Source of the DNA: Frankia sp.
GTDB taxonomy: Bacteria > Actinomycetota > Actinomycetes > Frankiales > Frankiaceae
Direction: 5' to 3'
Assembly (NCBI GenBank): GCA_019689615.1
Contig: JADGHD010000277.1
Span: forward strand, 1 to 6,683
DNA: 6,683 bases
The notes under the pieces were generated by a model. The model did no database searches, was not told where the DNA came from, and was given only the letters and a program-made list of their open reading frames with translations. The position numbers were made by a program, and so were the translations under genes. This document shows, piece by piece, positions 1 to 5,743 of this stretch. Positions within the stretch are counted from its first letter, which is position 1, and each line of letters begins with the position of its first letter.

Positions 1-2
1 CC

Positions 3-116
3 CCGGCCCCGCGGACCGCCACCGTCCCCGCGCCGCGGACGGCCGCCCACTCCGCGCCCGACTCCGCGTCGGACGCGGTCCGGCTGCCGCGGCAGGGCGG
101 GCCTGCGGACCAGTGA
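3..116 (+). CDS. C-terminal end of an unidentified upstream gene (partial)
   Basis: This frame is open from the left edge to a TGA at 114-116 and gives about 37 residues rich in Pro, Ala and Ser, ending in VRLPRQGGPADQ. It is judged coding because all but one of its codons end in G or C, while the other two forward frames have several A/T third positions here. The stop forms a GTGA overlap with a GTG at 113 that is in frame with the TetR gene, and the preferred TetR start at 146 is only 29 bases further on, so the two genes are probably co-transcribed. The visible tail looks like a flexible, low-complexity C-terminus. It carries no recognisable domain, so no function is assigned. A TetR regulator next to a transporter is common, but nothing here shows that. 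Confidence 0.5.
   Translation, partial: PAPRTATVPAPRTAAHSAPDSASDAVRLPRQGGPADQ
64..78. promoter_or_regulatory. 15-bp palindrome upstream of tetR, candidate operator
   Basis: CCGCGTC-G-GACGCGG is a perfect inverted repeat of two 7-base arms around one central base, 67 bases before the preferred TetR start. Size and symmetry suit a dimeric TetR-family repressor, and autoregulation is common in that family. It lies inside the probable upstream coding sequence, and GC-rich DNA makes such palindromes by chance fairly often, so this is only a candidate. Confidence 0.25.
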
Positions 117-132
117 CGACGGGAAGGACGAG

Positions 133-141
133 GGAGGTGAT
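133..141 (+). promoter_or_regulatory. Extended Shine-Dalgarno site deciding the tetR start
   Basis: GGAGGTGAT matches the complement of the 3' end of 16S rRNA over nine bases. The GGAGG core ends 8 bases before a GTG at 146, which is ideal spacing, but only 2 bases before the ATG at 140, and it lies downstream of the GTG at 113. It therefore points to 146 as the start. Confidence 0.7.
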
Positions 142-145
142 GGAC

Positions 146-781
146 GTGGCGGCCGCCGAGCTGGGGCTGCGGGAGCGCAAGAAGCGCCAGACCCGGCAGG
201 CGATCCGGGACGCGGCGGTCCGCCTGGTCGCCGACCGAGGGCTGGAGAACGTCACCGTCGAGGAGATCGCGCAGGCCGCGAACGTCTCCCCGCGCACGTT
301 CTTCAACTACTTCAAGTCCAAGGAGGACGCCCTCGTCGGCATCGACAAGGAGGAGATCGACGAGGCGTGCGCGGCGCTGCGGGCGCGGCCGGCCGACGAG
401 CCCCCGCTGGCAGCGGTCTCCGCGATCATGCTGGCCCGGCTGGCCGACCGCACCGCGCACCCGGACCTGCACCTGGCCCGGGTGCAGATGCACCGGACCA
501 ACCCGCAGCTGTTCGGCGCGCAGGCGCGCACCTGGCGGTACTTCGAGCGCCGGCTGGCCGAGGTGGTCGCCGAGCGGACCGGGATCCCGGTCGACGAGGA
601 CCCGTACCCGATGACGGTCGTGGTCGCCGTCATGGCGGTCACCCGGATGGTGCTCGCCTCCACCCAGGGCGCCTACGACCCGGCCAGCCTCCACGACCGG
701 CTGCGCACGGCCCTGGCCGACCTGGGCCACGGCCTGCCCCCGCCGGCCTGGCCGCGACAGCCGCCGCGGCCAGGCGCCTAG
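146..781 (+). CDS. TetR/AcrR-family transcriptional regulator
   Basis: This is a 211-residue DNA-binding regulator, a normal length for the family. The N-terminal region is a canonical TetR helix-turn-helix domain: the basic helix RERKKRQTRQAIRDAAVRLV is followed by TVEEIAQAANVSPRTFFNYF and KSKEDALVG, covering about residues 9-66. The C-terminal two thirds is a variable helical ligand/dimer domain with no recognisable ligand specificity, ending in a Pro-rich tail (PPPAWPRQPPRPGA). The start was placed at GTG 146 because of the strong Shine-Dalgarno site at 133-141. Codons 113-145 include two AGG codons and a GGA, rare elsewhere in the window, which suggests leader rather than coding DNA. Longer alternatives are GTG 113, which overlaps the upstream stop as GTGA, and ATG 140. 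The gene follows a probable co-directional partner and converges on metG with no gap. Its targets are unknown; a nearby palindrome at 64-78 could be an operator. Confidence 0.93.
   Translation: MAAAELGLRERKKRQTRQAIRDAAVRLVADRGLENVTVEEIAQAANVSPRTFFNYFKSKEDALVGIDKEEIDEACAALRARPADEPPLAAVSAIMLARLADRTAHPDLHLARVQMHRTNPQLFGAQARTWRYFERRLAEVVAERTGIPVDEDPYPMTVVVAVMAVTRMVLASTQGAYDPASLHDRLRTALADLGHGLPPPAWPRQPPRPGA
746..775. terminator. Hairpin at the end of tetR, candidate bidirectional terminator
   Basis: GCCTGGCCGCG (746-756) and CGCGGCCAGGC (765-775) are perfect 11-base inverted arms around an 8-base loop. The hairpin lies inside the last tetR codons, 3 bases before its TAG, and 6 bases beyond the metG stop on the other strand. 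The two convergent genes have no intergenic DNA, so this is the natural place for a terminator in both directions. It has no T tract, as is often seen for hairpin terminators in high-GC actinomycetes. Confidence 0.45.
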
Positions 782-2470
782 TCACGCGGGGACGTCAAGC
801 GCCTTTGGGTCGAGCTTGGTGAACAGCGGGCCGGGCCACTCCAGCCGCCGGCCGGCCGGCACCTGCTGGCGCTTCCAGACGGTCAGGTCGACGCCGAGCA
901 CGTCCGCCAGCCGCTCGGTGCTGAACGGCAGGAACGGCGCGAGGGCGACCGCGATCCCGGCGATCGCCTGCACCGACGTAGCCAGGCTGCGCGCCGCCGC
1001 CTCCCGGTCGACCTTGACGGTCTTCCACGGCTCCTCGCGGTAGAGGTACTGGTTCACCTCGGCGCTGATCTCCATCGCCGCCCGCAGCGCCGCCCGCAGC
1101 TCGACCTTCTCCATCAGGCCGGCCACCCGGGCCAGGCCCCCGTCGACCCTGGCGAGCAGCTCCGCGTGCGCCCCGCCCAGCTCCGCCGGGCCGGGCACGT
1201 TTGGGAGCACGCCGTCGAAGAACCTGTTGATCTGCGCCATCACCCGGTTGACGAGGTTGCCCCAGTTGGCGATCAGCTCGTCGTTGATCCGGCGGATGAT
1301 GTCCGGGTCGGAGATCTCGGTGTCGTTCTGCTCCGGCAGCACGGTCGCCAGCGCGTAGCGCAGCGCGTCCGGCTGGAGCGCCTGCAGGTACTCCAGCACG
1401 CCGCGGCCGATCCCGGCCGACTTCGACGCCTTCGCCCCGCCGAACGTGACGTACTGGTTGGCCGGCACGTCGGTGGGCAGGTTCAGCCCGCCGTGGCCGA
1501 TCAGCATCGCCGGCCAGATCACCGTGTGGAACGGGATGTTGTCCTTGCCGACGAAGTAGTACGCGGTGGCGTCCGGGTTCTCCCACCAGGTGCGCCAGGC
1601 CTCCGGGTCACCGGCCCTGGTCGCCGCCCACTCCTTGCTGGCCGACAGGTAGCCGATGACGGCCTCGAACCAGACGTAGATCCGCTTGCCCGGGCCGAGC
1701 TCGTCGGTCGGCCACGGCACGCCCCAGTCGAGGTCACGGGTGATCGCGCGGTCGTGCAGGCCGTCCTTGACGAACTGCACGGCCCAGTTGATCACGTGCC
1801 GCCGCCAGCCGGTGCGGGTCTCCAGCCACGACAGCAGCTCGTCTGCCAGCGCGGACAGCCGCAGGAAGTAGTGCGACGTCTCGCGCAGCTGCGGGGTCGC
1901 GCCGGTGAGCCGGCTGCGCGGGTCGACGAGCTGGTCCGCGTCGAGCATGCGGCCGCAGTTCTCGCACTGGTCGCCGCGGGCCTCCCGGTAGCCGCAGTGC
2001 GGGCAGGTGCCCAGCACGTAGCGGTCCGGCAGGAACCGCCCCGCCTGCGGGTCGTAGAACTGCGTGGTCTCGCCGACGCTGACGTAGCCGTTCTCCAGCA
2101 GCCGGGTGAACATCTCCTGGCTGACCCGGATGTGGTTGTCGGTCATCGTCGACGTGAACAGGTCGAACGAGATCCCGAGCCGGTCCCAGATCTCCAGGAA
2201 GACCGGGTGGTAGCGGTCGACGATCTCCCGCGGGGAGACGCCCTCCTCGTCGGCGCGGACGGTGATCGGGGTGCCGTGCGCGTCCGAGCCCGAGACCATC
2301 AGCACCCGGTCGCCCACCATGCGGTGGTAGCGGGCGAAGATGTCGGCGGGCAGGTAGGCGCCCGCGATGTGCCCCAGGTGCGGCGCGCCGTTGGCGTACG
2401 GCCAGGCGACCGCCACCAGGACGGGCTGCCCCGTGGGGCGGGGGCTCGCGGTCTCGGGCTGCGCAGTCAC
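782..2470 (-). CDS. metG: Methionyl-tRNA synthetase (E. coli-type, MetG1)
   Basis: This cytoplasmic class I synthetase charges tRNA-Met with methionine using ATP; the product is 562 residues. The Rossmann fold starts with AWPYANGAPHLGH, which holds the HIGH-type motif HLGH at 31-34. SDAHGTP at 62-68 matches the E. coli DDAHGTP site. A single zinc knuckle has four cysteines (CPHC 156-159 and CENC 169-172), the E. coli arrangement. WFEAVIGY lies at 267-274, GKDNIPFH at 308-315, and the KMSKS-type motif reads KASKS at 347-351. The helical anticodon-binding domain begins near 396 with NDELIANWGNLVNRV. There is no C-terminal EMAP-type tRNA-binding domain. The start is GTG 2470. An in-frame GTG at 2521 overlaps the rfbD stop as GTGA, but the 17 codons between have many A/T third positions and do not look coding. 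Only a weak GGTGAT precedes the chosen start. The gene lies 47 bases behind rfbD, probably in one operon. Confidence 0.97.
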   Translation of the reverse strand: MTAQPETASPRPTGQPVLVAVAWPYANGAPHLGHIAGAYLPADIFARYHRMVGDRVLMVSGSDAHGTPITVRADEEGVSPREIVDRYHPVFLEIWDRLGISFDLFTSTMTDNHIRVSQEMFTRLLENGYVSVGETTQFYDPQAGRFLPDRYVLGTCPHCGYREARGDQCENCGRMLDADQLVDPRSRLTGATPQLRETSHYFLRLSALADELLSWLETRTGWRRHVINWAVQFVKDGLHDRAITRDLDWGVPWPTDELGPGKRIYVWFEAVIGYLSASKEWAATRAGDPEAWRTWWENPDATAYYFVGKDNIPFHTVIWPAMLIGHGGLNLPTDVPANQYVTFGGAKASKSAGIGRGVLEYLQALQPDALRYALATVLPEQNDTEISDPDIIRRINDELIANWGNLVNRVMAQINRFFDGVLPNVPGPAELGGAHAELLARVDGGLARVAGLMEKVELRAALRAAMEISAEVNQYLYREEPWKTVKVDREAAARSLATSVQAIAGIAVALAPFLPFSTERLADVLGVDLTVWKRQQVPAGRRLEWPGPLFTKLDPKALDVPA

Positions 2471-2504
2471 GTCATCACCGTATCGCGCGCAGGCAACCGC
2501 ATTT

Positions 2505-2517
2505 CCCCGCCGCGGGG
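2505..2517 (-). other. Short GC hairpin between rfbD and metG
   Basis: CCCCG-CCG-CGGGG (+ strand) forms a 5-bp stem with a 3-base loop directly after the rfbD stop codon at 2518-2520. On the transcribed strand it is followed by AAAT rather than a U tract, so it is not a convincing terminator. It might slow decay or modulate read-through from rfbD into metG, or be chance. Confidence 0.2.
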
Positions 2518-3429
2518 TCACGCGGCGGCGTCGCCCACCCCCCGCAGATCCGCGGCGTGGCGGGCGAACGCGGCGGCCAGCGCCTCCCGCCAGGGCCGCG
2601 GCGGCGGCAGCCCGGCGTCGGTCCAGCGCCGGCTGGACAGCACCGAGTAGGCCGGCCGGGCGGCCGGGCGCGGGAACTCCGCCGTGCTGATCGGGCGGAC
2701 CTTGTCCGGGTCGTCGCCGAGCTCCTCCAGGATCGCCCGGGCGAAGCCGTACCAGGTGGTGTCGCCGGCGTTCGTGTAGTGGTAGACGCCCGGCGCCGCG
2801 CCGCACAGGGCCAGCTCCAGCAGCGCCCCGGCCAGGTCGGCCGACCAGGTCGGCGAGCCGCGCTGGTCGTCGACGACGGTCAGGACGTCGCGCTCGGCGG
2901 CGAGCCGCGCCATCGTCTTGACGAAGTTGGCCCCGACCGCCCCGTACACCCAGGCGGTCCGGACGACGTAGGCCGACGACGGGCACAGCGCCAGCACCGC
3001 CTGCTCGCCGGCGAGCTTGGTGCGCCCGTACGCCGACGTCGGGCCGGTCGGGTCGGCCACCTCGTACGGCTTGTCGGCGCTGCCGTCGAACACGTAGTCG
3101 GTCGAGATGTGGATCAGCGTCGCGTCGACCTCGGCGCAGGCGGCGGCGAGGTGCGCGGGCCCGGCGGCGTTGACGGCATAGGCGGCGGCCTCGTTGGCCT
3201 CGGCGCCGTCCACGTCGGTCCACGCGGCGGCGTTGATGACGGTCAGCCCGCCCTGCACCTTCGCCGGCCGGGCCTGGTCGCGGATGACCGCGCGGACCCG
3301 GGCGGGGTTGGTGATGTCACACTCCGCCCTGGTCAGCTCCGCGTGGGCGGGCAGGCGGGGATCGACGGCGAGCAGCCGAGCCAGGTCGGTGCCGACCTGC
3401 CCGCCGGCCCCGATCACGAGTACGCGCAC
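2518..3429 (-). CDS. rfbD: dTDP-4-dehydrorhamnose reductase (RmlD)
   Basis: RmlD catalyses the last step of dTDP-L-rhamnose synthesis, the NAD(P)H-dependent reduction of dTDP-4-dehydro-L-rhamnose, in the cytoplasm. The product is 303 residues, normal for the family. It is an extended short-chain dehydrogenase: the N-terminal Rossmann strand MRVLVIGAGGQVGTDLARLL carries GxxGxxG (7-13), followed by ECDITNP (36-42) and NAAAWTDVDGAE (66-77). The active-site region is ISTDYVFDG (108-116), then SAYGRTKLAGE with the catalytic YxxxK pair Y134 and K138, then VVRTAWVYG (155-163). DDQRGSPTWSADLA (187-200) and GVYHYTN (214-220) are typical of RmlD. The start is GTG 3429. No Shine-Dalgarno site precedes it, and a -10-like CAGACT ends 7 bases upstream, so the mRNA may be leaderless. 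metG follows on the same strand. No rmlA, rmlB or rmlC is in the window. Confidence 0.96.
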   Translation of the reverse strand: MRVLVIGAGGQVGTDLARLLAVDPRLPAHAELTRAECDITNPARVRAVIRDQARPAKVQGGLTVINAAAWTDVDGAEANEAAAYAVNAAGPAHLAAACAEVDATLIHISTDYVFDGSADKPYEVADPTGPTSAYGRTKLAGEQAVLALCPSSAYVVRTAWVYGAVGANFVKTMARLAAERDVLTVVDDQRGSPTWSADLAGALLELALCGAAPGVYHYTNAGDTTWYGFARAILEELGDDPDKVRPISTAEFPRPAARPAYSVLSSRRWTDAGLPPPRPWREALAAAFARHAADLRGVGDAAA

Positions 3430-3436
3430 GTCACGC

Positions 3437-3442
3437 AGTCTG
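3437..3442 (-). promoter_or_regulatory. Possible -10 element for a leaderless rfbD-metG transcript
   Basis: Read on the - strand, CAGACT fits TAnnnT at all but the first base and ends 7 bases before the GTG start of rfbD, so transcription could begin on the start codon itself. A TTGGCC lies 15 bases further upstream as a weak, closely spaced -35. The palindrome 3438-3448 overlaps this hexamer and could act as an operator. Confidence 0.25.
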
Positions 3443-3611
3443 TCAGACCAGCCAGGCGGCCAACCTGGCAGCCGCGTCAGACATGGGCCCTGGACAACCG
3501 GTCGACCACGGTGGGATCACCTCGGCCTGGGCCCGGCGCGGCGTCCGTGACGAGACAATCACGCTGCGGCCTCCGCCCGGGCCGTGGTGATCCGCGGGCG
3601 CGCAGGTCGTC

Positions 3612-3617
3612 TAGGCT
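3612..3617 (+). promoter_or_regulatory. Possible -10 element for the membrane-protein gene
   Basis: TAGGCT resembles the actinobacterial housekeeping -10 hexamer (TAnnnT). Transcription would start near 3624, giving a leader of about 70 bases before the proposed start at 3695. No good -35 is visible 16-19 bases upstream, so support is weak. If it is real, the GTG codons at 3584 and 3587 cannot be the translation start from this promoter. Confidence 0.3.
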
Positions 3618-3682
3618 CCGGGGGACGGCCGGCGCGAGCGGGCGGGCCAACCGCGGGCCCGCCGGGACATCGGCAACACCCA

Positions 3683-3688
3683 ACGGAG
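3683..3688 (+). promoter_or_regulatory. Shine-Dalgarno site pointing to an ATC start
   Basis: ACGGAG contains GGAG at 3685-3688, six bases before ATC at 3695. It is the best ribosome-binding site in this leader. The next codon, CTG at 3689, touches it and is too close to be used. It coincides with the point where strong coding bias begins. Confidence 0.5.
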
Positions 3689-3694
3689 CTGACG

Positions 3695-5716
3695 ATCAGC
3701 GAGCGCACGGACCCCAGCGCCCGGGCCGCCGACTCCGGGCAGATCCCCGTCCAGGCCCCGGCGCCGGCCGGCATCCGCGACGACGACTCCCCCTCGGCCA
3801 GCCGGCCCGCATCCGGCGCCGGCCCGGGCCGGCTGGCCAGGCCGGCCGGGCGGGCGCTGCGGCTGGCCCGCCGGGTGCCCGCGGTGGTACTGCTGATCAC
3901 GGTGCTGCACGTCGCGCTGCTGGCCAGCTACTCGGTGATCTACCCGACGTGGACCGGCTACGACGAGGCCCAGCACGTCGACATGGTCTACGGGCTGCGG
4001 CACGGCGCCGGCTGGCCCGGCCCAGGCGAGAAGATGATCTCCATCGGGGTGGCGGCGACCTCCGACGACTTCGACCGCGGCCGCTACGCCGACATGTTCC
4101 AGTCCGGCGGGAAGCGGCGCGGCTCGCCGTCGTTCGCCGAGATCACCCCGACCCCGCGGGGCGAGCGCGGCTCGTTCGCCGAGCTCGGCGGCCCCGACCC
4201 GGTCACGGACGGCCGGCTGTCGAACCAGATGGTGCAGCACCCGCCGCTGGTGTACGCGGCGGGCACGGTCCTGCTGTCCGCCCTGCCCGGCTCGGACAAC
4301 TGGCCATACGACTGGCAGGTCTACGTCCTGCGGCTGTTCAACATCCTGCTGGTCACACCGCTGCCGCTGCTGGCCTGGGCGACCGCGCGCCGGCTCGGCC
4401 TGCCCGAGGTGGCGGCCCAGGGCGCGGCCGTGCTGCCGCTGGCGGTGCCCGGGTTCACCCGGGTCGGGGCGACGTTCAACAACGACGGCATCCTGATGCT
4501 CGCCACAGGCGCGCTCACGTTCGTGCTGGCCAGCGTGCTGCGTGGGGACCGGCGGATCCGCACGGCTGTCTGGGCCGGGCTGTGGCTGGCCGTCTGCCTG
4601 CTGGCCAAGGGCCTGGCGCTGCTGCTGCCGCTGATGGTCGTCGCCGCCTACCTGGTCGGCTGGTGGCGCACCCGCGGTGACCGCGACAGCACCGCCGGCC
4701 GGGCGGACGCGGCGGCCGGGACCGGGCCCGGCGCGGGCGGTGGCGGCCGGTGGCGTGGGCTGGTGCGGTCGCTGCCCTGGTGGCCGGCGACGGTCGCGGT
4801 CGGCCTCGGTGGCCTGCTCGGCGGCTGGTGGTGGGTGCGCAACGTGGTGCTCTACGGGGCGGTCCAGCCGAACGGCTGGGCGACCAACCCGCCGCGCCGC
4901 GAGGCGCTGCTGCTGCCGGACTCGTTCTTCACCTGGTTCTGGTACTTCTTCCGGACCATGATCAGTCGGTTCTGGGGCGGGCTCGGCATGTTCGAGCCGC
5001 CGCAGCTGACCGGTGTCGCGATCGTCACCGCCACCGTGGTCGTGGTCGCGCTCGGCGGCGTGGCCATGGCGAACGGGCTCCGCCCCGCGCGGCTGATCCC
5101 GGCGCAGCGGCCGGGCGGGCGGCGCTGGGCCGACCGGCTCTCGGGCGCCGCCGTCCCGGCGGTGCTGCTGCTGCCGATCGTCTTCGCCTACGTCTCGGTC
5201 GGGCAGCGCAGCTGGGCCGAGTACGAGCGCTACACCCGCGGGATCGCCGTCCAGGGCCGCTACCTCTACCTGGGCCTGGTCGGGCTCGGCGTGGTGGTCG
5301 CCGCGGGGCTGGCCCGCTCGCTCGGCCGGCGCGCCCGGTGGACCCCGCTGGTGCTCCTGGTCGGCGCGCTGCTCATGCAGGCGTTCGCGCTGCTGGCGGT
5401 CTGCAGCTACTACTGGCTCGGCCGCGGCGTCGCCTTCACCCCGCTGCGCGTCCCCGATGTGGTCAACGCGATCGCCAGGTGGGCCCCCTTCCCCGCCGGC
5501 GTCACCTGGGCGCTGCTGTCAACCACCGCCGCCCTGGCCGTCGCCGTGCTGGTCGTCGTCGCCCGCGCGGCGGTTGCCGCCGGTCCCGCGCCAGGCCCGT
5601 CGCGGCCCGCGGCGCCTCCCGCGCCGGCAGAGACCGCCGTGGCCGCGGCGCCGGCCGTCATCCCGGTGCCCACGCCCGGCGGCATCGCCGCCGCACCGGC
5701 CCCACCGGTCAGCTAG
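3695..5716 (+). CDS. Polytopic membrane protein, GT-C glycosyltransferase-like / DUF2142-like
   Basis: This is a large integral membrane protein, 673 residues from 3695. After a polar, Pro/Ala-rich cytosolic N-tail of about 60 residues come roughly 11-13 hydrophobic segments, the first being VVLLITVLHVALLASYSVIY. Motifs typical of GT-C transferases and DUF2142 follow in order: YDEAQHV with an Asp-Glu pair (90-91) in the first outside loop, NQMVQHPPLVY (177-187), FNNDG (261-265), LAKGLALLLPL (303-313), GGWWWVRNVVLYG (376-388) and QGRYLYL (520-526). A Gly/Ala-rich loop (about 328-355) and a Pro/Ala-rich tail (about 630-673) look disordered. By family analogy it may move a sugar from a polyprenyl-phosphate donor on the outer face; the exact substrate is unknown. 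It is divergent from rfbD, which fits rhamnose glycopolymer assembly. The start is uncertain: the longest GTG-initiated frame begins at 3584, but codon bias and the ribosome site favour ATC 3695; GTG 3875 is a shorter option. Confidence 0.85.
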   Translation: MSERTDPSARAADSGQIPVQAPAPAGIRDDDSPSASRPASGAGPGRLARPAGRALRLARRVPAVVLLITVLHVALLASYSVIYPTWTGYDEAQHVDMVYGLRHGAGWPGPGEKMISIGVAATSDDFDRGRYADMFQSGGKRRGSPSFAEITPTPRGERGSFAELGGPDPVTDGRLSNQMVQHPPLVYAAGTVLLSALPGSDNWPYDWQVYVLRLFNILLVTPLPLLAWATARRLGLPEVAAQGAAVLPLAVPGFTRVGATFNNDGILMLATGALTFVLASVLRGDRRIRTAVWAGLWLAVCLLAKGLALLLPLMVVAAYLVGWWRTRGDRDSTAGRADAAAGTGPGAGGGGRWRGLVRSLPWWPATVAVGLGGLLGGWWWVRNVVLYGAVQPNGWATNPPRREALLLPDSFFTWFWYFFRTMISRFWGGLGMFEPPQLTGVAIVTATVVVVALGGVAMANGLRPARLIPAQRPGGRRWADRLSGAAVPAVLLLPIVFAYVSVGQRSWAEYERYTRGIAVQGRYLYLGLVGLGVVVAAGLARSLGRRARWTPLVLLVGALLMQAFALLAVCSYYWLGRGVAFTPLRVPDVVNAIARWAPFPAGVTWALLSTTAALAVAVLVVVARAAVAAGPAPGPSRPAAPPAPAETAVAAAPAVIPVPTPGGIAAAPAPPVS

Positions 5717-5723
5717 CACCGGC

Positions 5724-5739
5724 GCCGGCCGCGGCCGGC
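5724..5739. terminator. GC palindrome in the convergent gap, candidate bidirectional terminator
   Basis: GCCGGCCGCGGCCGGC is a perfect 16-base palindrome that can fold as a 6-bp stem with a CGCG loop. It fills most of the 27-base gap between the membrane-protein stop (5716) and the stop of the TIGR03089 gene (5744, other strand). An overlapping palindrome CCGGCGCCGG lies at 5719-5728. There is no T tract, so it would have to work as a U-less terminator. Confidence 0.35.
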
Positions 5740-5743
5740 CGGG

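Larger units (their letters stand above)
3430..3694. promoter_or_regulatory. Divergent control region between rfbD and the membrane-protein gene
   Basis: No gene is supported in these 265 bases; third-position GC falls in every frame, for example 11 of 37 codons end in A/T in the frame leading into the membrane protein. The region holds the palindrome GTCTG-T-CAGAC (3438-3448), a second GTCAGAC copy (3476-3482), a GCCAGG/CCTGGC inverted repeat (3451-3456 and 3464-3469) between them, CCAC-G-GTGG (3506-3514) and the palindrome GGTCGACC (3500-3507). The cluster next to the rfbD start makes shared control of both transcripts plausible. Confidence 0.6.

Noticed and set aside
1166..2650. Long + strand open frame (494 codons) opposite metG
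   Set aside because: It is antisense to a synthetase with all motifs intact; long antisense frames are expected where third positions are almost all G/C, and its translation is Arg/Val/Gln-rich with no domain.
2471..3223. N-terminal extension of the metG frame far into rfbD, which would suggest a fusion protein
   Set aside because: The extension is an Arg-rich shadow of rfbD; MetG orthologues start near AWPYANG, and the codons just before 2470 look non-coding.
3477..3683. Small - strand frame (68 codons) in the divergent control region
   Set aside because: It has no coding-type third-position bias and no ribosome site or known domain, and it lies over the likely promoters.
2557..4680. Very long + strand open frame (707 codons) spanning rfbD, the control region and half of the membrane-protein gene
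   Set aside because: It runs antisense to RmlD and then out of frame inside the membrane protein; the translation is low-complexity Gly/Arg/Ala with no recognisable fold, and its frame is not the one with strong third-position bias.
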